From Polyangiaceae bacterium (GTDB taxonomy: Bacteria; Myxococcota_A; Polyangia; Polyangiales; Polyangiaceae), in assembly GCA_016712345.1 (NCBI GenBank), contig JADJRH010000011.1:620001-684000 (forward strand): a stretch of 64,000 nucleotides of DNA, given 5' to 3'. The position numbers and the translations under genes are program-made. Shown in pieces: positions 1 to 9,599 of the stretch (positions are counted from its first letter, which is position 1; each line of letters opens with the position of its first letter). The notes under the pieces are model-generated. The model saw only the letters and a program-made list of their open reading frames with translations. It did not search any database and was not told where the DNA came from.

Positions 1-2
1 AC

Positions 3-938
3 GACGAGGGGATTTGCCGATGGGTGCTCTCGCGCAGCGGAGCGCGCACCGATGATCGATGTGTCGGCGCGCAATTCGTCGCCGCTCTCGACCTTCGTGA
101 AAACGGCGGCCTCGTGGGCGAGCTTCGCATCGGTGCGAGCGCCCTTTTTATTCGCCACGAAGACGGCCGGTTTGCCCTGATTCGCACAAAGCCCATCGAA
201 CACGTTGAAATGCGCGGCGCCGAAGGTACACAAGAGCCGCAACAAGAACTTCCCGACTACCCGCCGCACTACGATTTGCCGCCTGAACCGCCGCCGCCGC
301 GACGCAGAAAGCGCCAACCCCGGCACGAATCCGATCCCGATGTAGTGCTGCCTTCCCATCACGCGGTCGCCGGCGTTTTCCAGGCTCCTTCCCCTGCGCC
401 TGAACCTTCGCCCCCTTCAGAACAACGCGTGATCGTGCAGTCTGCGTACTCCATGACGGGGTACGATGAAGCGCCCGCACCGTACGTGCCGCCGCCGCCC
501 GCGCCGCTCCCGCCCGCGCCGCTTCCCATGCCTCCGCGTCGCGCGGAGCCTATGCCGCGCGGCCACACAGAACCGCCGCCGCCCCCTGCGCCGCCCCCGG
601 TGGTCACTCGCCCGCCGCTTCCCATCGCTCCGCCTCGCGTTCCCGCGGCGCGCCCCTCTCGAAGTGACTCGCAGGAAACACAGCCTCTTCCGCTTGCGCC
701 CTCACCGTCACCGCCCACGGGCCGCGTCCCCGCATGGCCGCCCATGCTTGCGCCTCCGCCCCCTCAGGCAGAACTCCTTCCGCTCGGACCCGCGCGCCCC
801 GATCTTCCCTCCGCAGAAGAACTCGACGTGGATGACCTCGAAGAAGTCGCCGGCGACGAGCAGATCTACTCCACCGAAGTCACCGTTTCGCTCCCCCTCT
901 TTCGCCCGCCGCCTTACTTAAAAACGCCTCCAAAATAA
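3..938 (+). CDS. Proline-rich protein, 5'-truncated by window edge
   Basis: The frame is open from the first bases, so the gene probably begins upstream; a GTG at 24 is the first internal start. About 65 ordered residues (including GELRIGASALFI and GRFALIRT) are followed by roughly 200 residues dominated by Pro, Ala and Arg (runs such as PPPPPAPLPPAPLPMPP), then an acidic stretch (SAEELDVDDLEEVAGDE) and a short C-terminus. The long Pro-rich part is probably unstructured, as in periplasm-spanning or scaffold proteins. I do not recognise a family; a PilZ-like N-terminus was considered but not supported. It converges on the downstream kinase and overlaps its 3' end by 25 bp. Confidence 0.55.
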   Translation, partial: DEGICRWVLSRSGARTDDRCVGAQFVAALDLRENGGLVGELRIGASALFIRHEDGRFALIRTKPIEHVEMRGAEGTQEPQQELPDYPPHYDLPPEPPPPRRRKRQPRHESDPDVVLPSHHAVAGVFQAPSPAPEPSPPSEQRVIVQSAYSMTGYDEAPAPYVPPPPAPLPPAPLPMPPRRAEPMPRGHTEPPPPPAPPPVVTRPPLPIAPPRVPAARPSRSDSQETQPLPLAPSPSPPTGRVPAWPPMLAPPPPQAELLPLGPARPDLPSAEELDVDDLEEVAGDEQIYSTEVTVSLPLFRPPPYLKTPPK

Positions 939-2353
939 GCGCCGGCGGCCAAAATCACCAATGCGACAACTGCCAAGATTGCTTTGGTGGCACCCCCCGT
1001 ATTGGCCGGTTTGACAACACTCTCATCGTTTACGAGTGCGGTCGTTTGGCTCTCCTGCGAGGGTGCCGAAGAAACTTTTTTTGGTGCGCTGCTCGTTGTG
1101 TTGGCCGGCGTGGGCGAAGGGGTTGCCTCCACCGTTTTCACCTGACTCACCGGGGCGTCGTCTTCTTCGAGCGCCGCCAAATTGCCTTCTTCGAGATCTG
1201 CGAGATTTCCGGCTTCCAGCTGCGCCGAACTTGACACAACGCTGCCTTGTGTACCCGCCATAAGCTCATCTGTCCAACTCGACAGATCTTCAAACCCCGT
1301 GCTCGGAGCGGCTTGTTTTGTAGGCTGAGGCGCAGGCTGATCCCCTTTTTGCAACGAGGTGAATTCAAGCAGCGCTTCTTCGATGAGCTTGTCGATCGCC
1401 AGCGCGCGATCCGTGGTCGCCGTCTTTTTTCGCAACGACATGGCGCCGCGAACCAACTCGGCAATGTCGTACGGGCTGACCGCTTTTCCATTTTTGTACA
1501 GGAACGAAATCAGATCGCGCCCCAGATCGCGCGCCGTTTGATAACGCTCCTTCGGATCGCGTGCGAGTGACCTGGCGATGATCCTCTCCAGCGGCAGCGG
1601 AACGTCTTTGTTGATCTGCGAGATCGACGGAATCTCCGCTTTTTGAACCTGTTTTACCGTTGCAAAGTCGGTGTCGCCGAAAAAGAGCCGACGCCCGGCG
1701 AGCATTTCCCAAAGAATGATCCCCACCGCAAAAACGTCCGTGCGCCCATCCACCTCTTGGCCAAGCGCAGCCTCGGGCGAGAGGTAACTAAACTTACCCT
1801 TGATGATCCCGCTCTCGCTTTTTTGCAGCTGACTTGTCGCTTTTGCGAGACCAAAGTCCACGATCTTCACTTCGCCGTATTTCGTGATGAGCACGTTCGG
1901 CGGCGACATGTCGCGGTGGACAACGTGGAGCGCCTCACCTTCGGTGTTCGTCAGCTCATGCGCGTAGCTGAGCCCTTCACACAACTTGGAAGCGATGAAG
2001 ACAGCCGGCTCCATCGGAAACGGTTTCCCCGTTTTTTTAAGGTATTCGATGACGCCTTTCAGGTCGGCTCCATCGACGTACTCCATGACGATGAAGTACG
2101 CATTGTCGCCGACGCCGATGTCGAACACCTGCGCAACACACGAATGCGAGAGGTGCGCCGAGAGACGCGCCTCATCCAGAAACATCGCGATAAATGCCTT
2201 TTTCTCCGAGAGATGCGGCAAAACGCGTTTGATCGCGACGCGCTTTTTAAAACCTTCAATGCCTGCGCTTTCAGCAATGAAGACCTCGGCCATACCGCCC
2301 GATGCCAGGCGTTCAATGACCCGGTAGCGCTGTTGTTGCTGGCCTTCGCTCAT
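914..2353 (-). CDS. Hanks-type Ser/Thr protein kinase with C-terminal membrane anchor
   Basis: 479 aa. The kinase domain covers about residues 9-285: Gly-rich loop ERLASGGMAEVFIAE, catalytic Lys in VAIKRVL, catalytic loop VVHRDMSPPNVLI, metal site VDFGLAK, and activation segment with LSPEAALGQEVDGRTDVFA. HRDxSPPN is common in myxobacterial kinases. A low-complexity acidic and Ser/Thr/Pro linker (about 340-450) leads to one hydrophobic helix (AILAVVALVILAAGAYFGG) that ends three residues before the stop, so it is probably a tail-anchored membrane kinase with no periplasmic sensor. It should phosphorylate Ser/Thr of unknown targets. It starts at the ATG at 2353 and is convergent with the proline-rich gene. 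Confidence 0.93.
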   Translation of the reverse strand: MSEGQQQQRYRVIERLASGGMAEVFIAESAGIEGFKKRVAIKRVLPHLSEKKAFIAMFLDEARLSAHLSHSCVAQVFDIGVGDNAYFIVMEYVDGADLKGVIEYLKKTGKPFPMEPAVFIASKLCEGLSYAHELTNTEGEALHVVHRDMSPPNVLITKYGEVKIVDFGLAKATSQLQKSESGIIKGKFSYLSPEAALGQEVDGRTDVFAVGIILWEMLAGRRLFFGDTDFATVKQVQKAEIPSISQINKDVPLPLERIIARSLARDPKERYQTARDLGRDLISFLYKNGKAVSPYDIAELVRGAMSLRKKTATTDRALAIDKLIEEALLEFTSLQKGDQPAPQPTKQAAPSTGFEDLSSWTDELMAGTQGSVVSSSAQLEAGNLADLEEGNLAALEEDDAPVSQVKTVEATPSPTPANTTSSAPKKVSSAPSQESQTTALVNDESVVKPANTGGATKAILAVVALVILAAGAYFGGVFK

Positions 2354-2432
2354 GATCGGCCGCAGTAAACCAGAAAGATCGCGCGCCGCATAGAAAGGCG
2401 GCAGTGGTCCGCGATAATGCCTACCTGCTAGG

Positions 2433-2570
2433 TGGCTGGTGTTTTTCTACTGCGCGCCCCGCTGACGCGTCCTCGCTGCGCTTCCGGTGCTCAAATACCC
2501 AGCGTATGTTCCGCTCCGGGTCTCGCTCGGACGCGTGATCGGGGCTGCTCGTTGCGAAAACCACCAGTCA
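2433..2570. repeat. MITE-like dispersed repeat, copy 1
   Basis: About 138 bp bounded by imperfect terminal inverted repeats: TGGCTGGTGTTTTTC on the left and GAAAACCACCAGTCA on the right. A near-identical copy lies in inverted orientation at 29295-29427. The right end supplies the TGA stop codon (complement of 2568-2570) of the neighbouring hydrolase, so insertion may have set the present C-terminus of that protein. There is no convincing coding capacity inside. Confidence 0.7.
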
Positions 2571-3389
2571 CCTATGCGTGGGTGCGCTGTTTTGTTCGCC
2601 CAGCGCGTGCGCTGCGATCACATTTAGCAAATCGGGCTTTACCAAAAACAGATCGTTATGGTGCCCACCCTTCACGGCCACCAGTTCGGCGCCGGTGATC
2701 GCCGAGGCGAGCGTCTTTCCCATTTCAAACGGGATCAGCTCATCGTCCGTGCCGTGAATCACCAGTGTTGGCACCGCGATCTTCCCCGCCTTTGAAAGCG
2801 AATCAAACTTGTCTTGTATCAAAATCGACGTGGGTAAGATCGGCGCCAGTTTGTCGGCCAGCGCCTCAAGCGAAGTGTAGGGCGCCACCAATACAAGTTT
2901 TCCACCATGGCCTCGACTCGCCATTTCCGCGGCGATTCCCGTTCCAATCGACATACCTGAAAGAACAATATTCTTGTCCTCCACTCCAAGCTCCCCAAGC
3001 TTGGCAATCGCGGCCTCCGCATCTTTGTACAAATCGGGTTCTGAAGCGCTGCCCGGCGACGCGCCATACCCTCTATACTCCATGACAAACATACCCAACC
3101 CCCGCCGATGGTAGGCCAGCGCCAGATCACTCTCTGTATTCAGCGTCTCCCCATTGCCATGAAAGTGCAAGAGCGTTGGGTTGCCCGGCTTCGCCGCAAA
3201 ATAAATCGCCGGAATTTGCAGCCCTTCCGACAAAATGTACACAACGCGTCCACCCTCCGCCAACGCGGGCAGATCATCCCGCGGCGCCGGAAACACAATT
3301 GCCCGCGCCGCAAAACACCCCACGGAGCACACAGCCCCGTAGAGCCCGGCAACGCCCAACAACACTTTTGTCCACCAAGGAAATTTCAC
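2568..3389 (-). CDS. Alpha/beta hydrolase, BEM46-like, membrane-anchored
   Basis: 273 aa. An N-terminal hydrophobic segment (VLLGVAGLYGAVCSVGCF) should act as a signal anchor. The hydrolase core follows: oxyanion-type HFHGNGET, nucleophile elbow GMSIGTG (Ser), acid in HGTDDELIPF (Asp), and base in GGHHND (His), in the order and spacing of BEM46/FrsA-like serine hydrolases. The substrate cannot be told from sequence. The gene is alone; its stop codon lies in the end of the flanking MITE-like repeat, and the last residues (GEQNSAPTHR) may be recruited sequence. It starts at the ATG at 3389. Confidence 0.88.
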   Translation of the reverse strand: MKFPWWTKVLLGVAGLYGAVCSVGCFAARAIVFPAPRDDLPALAEGGRVVYILSEGLQIPAIYFAAKPGNPTLLHFHGNGETLNTESDLALAYHRRGLGMFVMEYRGYGASPGSASEPDLYKDAEAAIAKLGELGVEDKNIVLSGMSIGTGIAAEMASRGHGGKLVLVAPYTSLEALADKLAPILPTSILIQDKFDSLSKAGKIAVPTLVIHGTDDELIPFEMGKTLASAITGAELVAVKGGHHNDLFLVKPDLLNVIAAHALGEQNSAPTHR

Positions 3390-3612
3390 GCCCCTCGACT
3401 CTGACCCAACGCCGGCGCAGGTTCAACCGCATAAAGCGTGTGCCATGACGTGCGTACGCAACGTTGCGATGCACAAAGCACCGGGTTTTTCTATGGCGCG
3501 GGCCGCCGGGATGGCGGCACACCGCGGCGCAACTTCACCCTTCAACGAGCGCACTTTCCCGCAATTTAAGGCGCAAGCCACCTTGGCAACCTCCTTGCTT
3601 GGAGCGGCGCCC

Positions 3613-4218
3613 ATGTTCCGAGCAGCATGGTTGTCGTTTGCGCTGTTGAGTCTCGCCGCCTGTCAAAATGCAGTGGAGTCCAGTGACGGCGGGTCGGGGG
3701 GTTCAGGTTCCGGTGGGTCGGGTGGGTCGGCGGGTTCGGTGGAGTGTGTTGCACCTTCCAATCCTGAAGTGTTTGGCATTGGTACGGGCGAACATTGTTT
3801 TGAGCCGCTCGCCGATGGGGCTGAAGTGCCGCTGATGAACGGTCCGCAGGGCGGCTACCATGTTTGGCTCGCCGTGGGATGTCAGGATTGTGGAAGTCAG
3901 GTCACTCTCAAATACGGCGTTCACGACGTGACCACCGGTGAGCCGCTCGCAAACACATACGATCTGCAATCTGTACAACCCCTCAAAGGGGACACCTTTC
4001 CCCAGTCGGCGGGGATCATTGTCAACATGCCGGGGATCATCTGGGATCCCGACAACAGCCCGCCTCTGCCCAAAGGAACCCACTTTGTCCTTTGGGTAGA
4101 TGCGTATCAAAACGATACGCTCATCCACAAAGGTCAGGTGGAGCTGATCGTGGGCGATATTGTGGAGTGGAATCCCTGTGAGGAAGATCCCAACAATCCC
4201 GCGTGCGGCTTTGGTTGA
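3613..4218 (+). CDS. Secreted lipoprotein with Gly/Ser linker
   Basis: 201 aa from the ATG at 3613; the frame is open further upstream, but only this start gives a lipoprotein signal (FALLSLAACQN, lipobox Cys about residue 17). A Gly/Ser-rich spacer (GGSGGSGSGGSGGSAGS) links the anchor to a globular domain with paired cysteines (VGCQDCGS and NPCEEDPNNPACGFG) and beta-rich sequence. This lipobox plus GGSGG architecture is typical of myxobacterial surface lipoproteins. The family is not recognised and the role unknown. Confidence 0.82.
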   Translation: MFRAAWLSFALLSLAACQNAVESSDGGSGGSGSGGSGGSAGSVECVAPSNPEVFGIGTGEHCFEPLADGAEVPLMNGPQGGYHVWLAVGCQDCGSQVTLKYGVHDVTTGEPLANTYDLQSVQPLKGDTFPQSAGIIVNMPGIIWDPDNSPPLPKGTHFVLWVDAYQNDTLIHKGQVELIVGDIVEWNPCEEDPNNPACGFG

Positions 4219-4275
4219 AAGGCTGGGTAGGCGTTGCGCGCAGCGGGGCCGCCTACAAAGCGAGGCGCCGCGATT

Positions 4276-7200
4276 TTAGAGAGCCGCGGACCACTCGCGC
4301 GCAAACTCCATTGGGTAAGGTCGATGGGTAGGATCGCGAAGGGTTGCCGCCCGGAGAAGCCTTGCCACCGCCGCGGGAAAGCCCCTCAAACGGTCGCCGT
4401 CTTCAAAGGGATCGCGGCGCATGTGGGCAATGACCCTATCGCGATCGGTTTCCAACTCGTCAAAAAACGATCTGCCTGTTGTCACATTGTAGATCGTTGC
4501 GGCCATGGAGTACACATCGGCGCGCGGGTCAAGTTCCACAGGGTCGAGCACTTGTTCAGGGGCGATATACCCTGCCGTTCCAGCGACGAATCGGCCTCCC
4601 GCTTCAGGCGGAACGCGAATGGCTCGCACCATTCCAAAGTCAATTACCACCGATGCGAGGGGCGGTGTTCTCGCCGGATCGCGATGAACATTCGGGTCAA
4701 ACTTTTCTCCGCCTGCCAAGGGTAGACGCAGCCAGATATTTGCCGGCTTGACGTCCCGGTGGACCAGGCCCGCGCCGTGCAGCGCGGCGAGCCCCGCGCA
4801 CGACTCAACAACCACCTGACGCAGCTCAAAAAGCGACATCCGCTTTGCCACGGAGTATTGTTTCAGGTCGGCTCCGATCAGGTATTCAAGCACCAAAAAG
4901 GGCACATTTTCGGCCACGCCGCGATCGATAATGTTTGCCACGTTGGGATGGTAGAGCCCGGCGAGCGCGCGCGCTTCTTCAACGAACGACTCTAAAATGC
5001 CGGCGCGCTCCACATCGTTGGCGTTGGCGAGCGCTTCCGCTTTTGGAATTTTGAGCACGAAGAGCCTGTCGGCGCCGGGCTTTCGAACCAGCCATACCGA
5101 TCCTACTCCACCTTCTCCAAGCGGCTTTACAAGTTCATACCCGGCAATAACCTTGGGCTCTTCTTTTTTGGCGCGGGGTGGGGGAGGGGGAGTGCGCCGA
5201 ATAGCGCCGCGAACAGCCGACTCAAGCAAGCCTGAAGTGACAGGTCCGAGCGATGCCAACCACACTTCCAACATGGATAGATCGCGCGCTCGAATGGCCC
5301 TTGCCACAAGCGCCGCAATGCGAGGTGCGTTTTCAATCTCGCTCCGAGAAAGCGACTCGTCGGCGCTGTCTTCGGTGGCGGGATGAAGCGCTTTTACAGG
5401 ATCGGCCAAGGCGCCTTGAAGGCGATTTCCAGCGATCACCAGGTCGTTGCACAGATCTTCCAAGTCAGGTTTGTGACCGGCTACATTCCTGAACGCTGTG
5501 AGCGCACCTGACAGGTCGGCGAGTGCGTGCGCCAACTCGGTTTCACCCGCATGAAGCGAGGTGAGCGCCGCTGCGGCGCCTTCTGCCCACTCACCACCTT
5601 CACCCCCGTACGAAACCGCCGATTGAAGCGCTTCCGCGCGTTCACAACATTGGGAGAGCGCCCCTTTGGCCATCATGGGTAGAGCCGTGGCGAGCTGGAG
5701 TAAGATCGCCGGCCGGTCGATGACAAGCGCCCACCACGCCGCGAACGGGCCTAACCATTCCACGTCATCCACTTCACCCAAAGCGGTTCCACGCGTGGTG
5801 TCTACCAATCGCCAAAACAGCGCCGAAAGAGCGTTTTTGAGCGGCGGTGGCAACTCGCGCGAATCGTCCACAAGCCCTTCAAGCTTGCGCAACCACAGGC
5901 AGGTGTCATGGGCTGTGCGGCCTCGACCGGGCCCCAAATCTTCATCTTCTCCACACGCATCAAGGGCGTATCCACCGAGGCGAAGCGCCAATACTTCCAA
6001 GGGTAGATCGGCCTCGGGGTCGGCGTTGTCGGCGCGCCTTTTTTCGGCCACCAAGTCTAAAATGTCGGCTGGGGCTTTCGCGATGACCTTCCACAACTCC
6101 GCCAATTCAGGTTCTTCGGTGGGGTGGCCCACTGGACGGGTAGAAAGGAGTGGACCCCAGAGCCTCAATGCAAAGGCTCGGGCGCACCCTTCAACAGTGT
6201 TGATTGCCGCCGCCCGCGCTCGCAATCTACCATCTCCCAGCGCTACGCGGGATGATTCTTGAAACGCCGGCAAAAGCGCCACCGCAAAGCGAGCCGCTCG
6301 GGCATCGGCTTCTTCGTCGTCGTATTGGGCAGCGATCCTGACAAGGTTTTCAAGCCCCAATTCCAAGTCGAGCGGGTCACGTTCGGCGCCGTCGAGAATG
6401 TCGGTGACGGCGATTACTTCTATCCACCGCCGTTGGTCGTCGAGCGATGTGGGTTTGGCATACCTTGCCATTTCACGGAGCGCTCGGAGCGGTTCTTCCA
6501 CATCCGACGATTTGTGGCCTCGCCTCCAAAGTGTACCCAACCCGCGGGCCAATGCGCGCGCCGACACAGCGCCGCCGTCGCCCTCCAGAATGCGCCGCGC
6601 GAGCCGCGCCCACAAAGGACGCCTTTCGAAAAAAAGGTAAGGTGTGGCTGCTGCCACCGCTGCCAGCACCCAACCTTCTTCGTCGGGCGAGTCTAAAATG
6701 CTTGCCAGTTGACTCGCCAAAAATTTGAGTCGCTCGGCGGGAAGAGATGCAAACGCGGTGACCGCCCGTTGCCGCAGCACTTTCGACTCGCCGAAACTCC
6801 AGTCGAGCAGGGTACCTTCCATTTGTTCGAGCTTACCCGTAAGCCTTCCCAATGCGCGCGCCGCGTGTACCCAAACAAGCGGCTCGGGATGCATGAGCAG
6901 CGGTTGAAGCACCTGAAGAGTTTTACCCACAAGTCCGGGATCGGCGTGTACGGGCATTCCACAAACGCTCACCTCCAAACAGCGCGCGGCGAGCACTCTA
7001 CCACGTAGCTCCCCGTGCGCCGGAATCGCGATCATCGCGTCGAACGTGTCGCTCGAACCCCAGAGCCACGGCCCAAGCGCCGGCACTTCAAGCGCGCTTG
7101 CCCCAGCTTCCCAAATCAGAATTTCAAGCCTGGCGCGCGCTTCGGCATTGGTCGCATCTGAAATCTGACTACCCAAATACGGCGCGCAGTTGAGTGCGTC

Positions 7201-7632
7201 CACAAGCGGACCTTCGGTCACGCGCTCGCGGGCCATTGCCTGAATGCGATTGAGAAGGTCGGACCCTTTTTTGGCATCGCGAAGAGCCACTCTCAAAATC
7301 GGTGAAAGGTACACATCGCGCCGCGCCGTACACGCTTCAGCAAACGCGAGCAGAACGGTTTTGGAAGGCCCTTTCCACAGCTCCAAGACAATCTCATCCG
7401 CGTGGGTTTCACGGGTGAGCGCCGGCAACGTGTCACCCACCAGATCTGCGGCTGTGCCCACCTCGGCGCTCATGTCTACACCGGTGCTTTCCGGGGCAGC
7501 GCCGTGCGCCTGTGCCGTCGTGTGCAAGTGCGCCCGCCATCGCGACGCGACCGCGCGCAAAATCGCGTCACTCTCGGCAAATGCGGAGGCCAATGTTGAA
7601 AACGCATCCACAAGTTCAGGCGCAACCATCAC
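4276..7632 (-). CDS. Large Ser/Thr protein kinase with alpha-helical, HEAT-like N-terminus
   Basis: 1118 aa. Residues 1 to about 820 are rich in Leu and Ala helices, with repeat-like units such as PLVWVHAARALGRLTG and VLRQRAVTAFASLPAERLKFLA, suggesting HEAT/ARM solenoid repeats for protein binding. The kinase domain occupies about 829-1118: KPLGEGGVGSVWLV, VLKIPKA (Lys), GLVHRDVKPANIWL, VIDFGMVRA and AGTAGYIAPEQVLD. No transmembrane helix is evident, so it is probably cytosolic. A solenoid N-terminus with a C-terminal kinase is the reverse of the usual kinase-sensor order. It starts at the ATG at 7632. Downstream, 57 bp separate it from the convergent lipoprotein gene. Confidence 0.9.
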   Translation of the reverse strand: MMVAPELVDAFSTLASAFAESDAILRAVASRWRAHLHTTAQAHGAAPESTGVDMSAEVGTAADLVGDTLPALTRETHADEIVLELWKGPSKTVLLAFAEACTARRDVYLSPILRVALRDAKKGSDLLNRIQAMARERVTEGPLVDALNCAPYLGSQISDATNAEARARLEILIWEAGASALEVPALGPWLWGSSDTFDAMIAIPAHGELRGRVLAARCLEVSVCGMPVHADPGLVGKTLQVLQPLLMHPEPLVWVHAARALGRLTGKLEQMEGTLLDWSFGESKVLRQRAVTAFASLPAERLKFLASQLASILDSPDEEGWVLAAVAAATPYLFFERRPLWARLARRILEGDGGAVSARALARGLGTLWRRGHKSSDVEEPLRALREMARYAKPTSLDDQRRWIEVIAVTDILDGAERDPLDLELGLENLVRIAAQYDDEEADARAARFAVALLPAFQESSRVALGDGRLRARAAAINTVEGCARAFALRLWGPLLSTRPVGHPTEEPELAELWKVIAKAPADILDLVAEKRRADNADPEADLPLEVLALRLGGYALDACGEDEDLGPGRGRTAHDTCLWLRKLEGLVDDSRELPPPLKNALSALFWRLVDTTRGTALGEVDDVEWLGPFAAWWALVIDRPAILLQLATALPMMAKGALSQCCERAEALQSAVSYGGEGGEWAEGAAAALTSLHAGETELAHALADLSGALTAFRNVAGHKPDLEDLCNDLVIAGNRLQGALADPVKALHPATEDSADESLSRSEIENAPRIAALVARAIRARDLSMLEVWLASLGPVTSGLLESAVRGAIRRTPPPPPRAKKEEPKVIAGYELVKPLGEGGVGSVWLVRKPGADRLFVLKIPKAEALANANDVERAGILESFVEEARALAGLYHPNVANIIDRGVAENVPFLVLEYLIGADLKQYSVAKRMSLFELRQVVVESCAGLAALHGAGLVHRDVKPANIWLRLPLAGGEKFDPNVHRDPARTPPLASVVIDFGMVRAIRVPPEAGGRFVAGTAGYIAPEQVLDPVELDPRADVYSMAATIYNVTTGRSFFDELETDRDRVIAHMRRDPFEDGDRLRGFPAAVARLLRAATLRDPTHRPYPMEFAREWSAAL

Positions 7633-7710
7633 GGATCAGCCTAGCCTGAATTGGCTGCGAAGGTGCACTTTCATGCAACGCACGGAACACCGAATCACGA
7701 AGCCCGGATC

Positions 7711-8078
7711 GCCTCGCAATGACTTGAGACGTCTCGATTCCTGACACGTCGTAGTCAACACGGAGTTCCCCAGCGGCGCATGCGCCTCATTCGAACGGCG
7801 AGTAGCTCGTTGCGGTTGAGTTGTCGATGCAGCAGAAAAGAGCCCGTTCTGGGAGGTCCGGCGACTTGAGATGTCCATCACGTCGCCATCCACCGGTCTC
7901 GCCGGTCTCTCGTTTTCGTCGTGGCTGCGCTCGCCACAGAACTCCATCTGGAGAACCCGACGCGCCACGCTGTTCGCTTTTCCGCTCGGCGACGGGCAAG
8001 GGTGTCCCAAACGTCTCGACAAGACTGGATCCGTGCCTTGCAGAACGTTCCGCTAAAGGGAAGTTACCCAGGAGGCAC
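7711..8078 (+). repeat. Dispersed repeat R1, copy A
   Basis: About 370 bp nearly identical to 9117-9486 in the same orientation. The most conserved part, 7891-7920, begins CACCGGTCTCGCCGGTCTC and ends in TCGTTTTCGTC; it holds a tandem CCGGTCTC motif. Related copies occur at 31506-31590 and 53588-53870 (inverted) and 60841-61080 (diverged). Several frames stay open through it on both strands, but no frame looks like a protein under selection, so I treat it as non-coding. Confidence 0.8.
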
Positions 8079-8132
8079 GGGAATCACGGAGATCCACAGA
8101 GCAACGTGGGATGTTGTTTTTTGAGGAGAGCA

Positions 8133-9095
8133 GTGACATGGTGCTTTTCGCAAGTGAGTCGCCCGGTTCACCTTTTCACCTTTGGGATCACTTTCCCACT
8201 CTTGTGTTGTGCGTCGGCTCACGCTCAAAATAGCCTCGCGTTGTCTGTACAATCCAGCGATGGTTGCCCTTCAGAAGCCTGGTTTCGCGACCAGCTCGCC
8301 CCGCTTGGACTCCGCGGCGCCGTGGCGGCCACGTTGGGTAGAAATCAAAGCGGGGAAGGGTATCGCGCCGAGATCGAAGCGCGGTCGGAAAAGGGAAATA
8401 TCGTCAATCGCACCCTGACGGGGGCATCGTGTTCTACCGTTGCCGAGGGGCTCATTGTTGTGGCTCAGGTGCACCTGATAAACGGCGCTCCGCCGGTCAA
8501 CTCCAAACCCGTTTTGCAGTCCACAACCGGAGTGCCCACCGCGGCGCGAGTTACCCCCGCCGTCGCGCCCACCCCCTTTCAGCTGGCCGTCGGTGGGCTA
8601 TTTTATACCGATAGTCAGAGCAGTGGCGATGCGGCGTTTGGCGGCGCCGCGGCGCTTTCAATTGCGCTCGGCAACTATCCCATGCGGGGATTTTCTCTTT
8701 CCGGTGTGTACACACGGGCCGATATTCAACGCACCGTCAACCTGACCACCGAACATTTGCGTGCCAAGGTAGAAGTTGTTCCGTGGGATCTACCCATCTC
8801 GCGTGCGTTTGCTTTGGGCCTGGGGGTTTGGTTTACTGCCGGCGGTCTGCGTGTTGCGGCGCAAATCGATGCGAGCACCCCGGGCACGCGGCCCTTTTTT
8901 AATTTGGGGGTGGGGCCGCGCGCTGCGCTCGTTGTGGGCCCTGTTTCTTTTACGGCGGGGGTAGATGTGTCGCTCGCCCTTACCCAACGCAACTTTGAAG
9001 TGACCGGGTTACCGTCACCGCTGTTTAGCATTCCACCCTTTGGAGTTGCGGCGTCGCTCGGGGTTGCAACGGCCTTCTATCGCCGGCGCCCGTGA
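8133..9095 (+). CDS. Predicted outer-membrane beta-barrel protein
   Basis: 320 aa from the GTG at 8133, which has GAGGAG 5 bp upstream; the frame extends further 5' only through repeat DNA. A signal peptide (TFGITFPLLCCASAHAQ) is followed by a domain with two cysteines (DGCPSEAW, GASCSTV) and then, from about residue 145, amphipathic strands with alternating Gly and aromatics (FQLAVGGLFYTD, GFSLSGVYTRAD, AFALGLGVWFTAGGL, GVDVSLALTQRNF), as in 8- to 12-stranded barrels. The family is not recognised. It sits between two direct copies of repeat R1, so the segment could be duplicated, deleted or moved by recombination. Confidence 0.75.
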   Translation: MTWCFSQVSRPVHLFTFGITFPLLCCASAHAQNSLALSVQSSDGCPSEAWFRDQLAPLGLRGAVAATLGRNQSGEGYRAEIEARSEKGNIVNRTLTGASCSTVAEGLIVVAQVHLINGAPPVNSKPVLQSTTGVPTAARVTPAVAPTPFQLAVGGLFYTDSQSSGDAAFGGAAALSIALGNYPMRGFSLSGVYTRADIQRTVNLTTEHLRAKVEVVPWDLPISRAFALGLGVWFTAGGLRVAAQIDASTPGTRPFFNLGVGPRAALVVGPVSFTAGVDVSLALTQRNFEVTGLPSPLFSIPPFGVAASLGVATAFYRRRP

Positions 9096-9116
9096 CCGCG
9101 AGGGGTAACTTCAGCC

Positions 9117-9486
9117 GCCTCGCCATGACCTGCAATGTCTCGACTCCTGACGCGTCGTAATCAACACGGAGTTCCCCAGCGGCGCATGCGCCTCATTCGA
9201 ACAGCGAGTAACTCGTTGCGGTTGAGTTGCCGATGCAGCAGAAAAGAGCCCGTTCTGGGACGTCCGCCGACTTGAGATGTCCATCACGTCGCCATCCACC
9301 GGTCTCGCCGGTCTCTCGTTTTCGTCGTGGCTGCGCTCGCCACAGAACTCCATCTGGAGAGCCCGGCGCGCCACGCTGTTCGCTTTTCCGCTTGGCGACG
9401 GGCAAGGGTGTCCCAAACGTCTCGACAAGACTGGATCCGTGCCTTGCAGAACGTTCCGCTAAAGGGAAGTTACCTACCTAGGAGGC
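9117..9486 (+). repeat. Dispersed repeat R1, copy B
   Basis: Direct near-identical copy of 7711-8078, core at 9297-9326. The two copies differ by scattered substitutions and a small insertion near the right end (ACCTACCTAGGAGG against ACCCAGGAGG). Together with copy A it brackets the barrel gene. The stretch from 9487 to the sigma gene holds T8 and T7 tracts (about 9531-9560) but no gene. Confidence 0.8.
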
Positions 9487-9599
9487 ACGGAGATCACGCG
9501 GTCGACGCTGAAATCCCGGCGTAGTTGTGTTTTTTTTATCAACTGTTCTTTTTTTGATCGATTTGGCCCGCGAGCGGACTTTATAGGGCCGTGCTCTCC

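Noticed and set aside
1643..2368. 241-aa plus-strand open frame opposite the first kinase
   Set aside because: Shadow of the kinase frame; no signal or domain of its own.
7636..8022. 128-aa minus-strand open frame similar to one at 9111-9428
   Set aside because: Similarity comes from R1 repeat copies A and B; changes between copies fall without regard to codon position.
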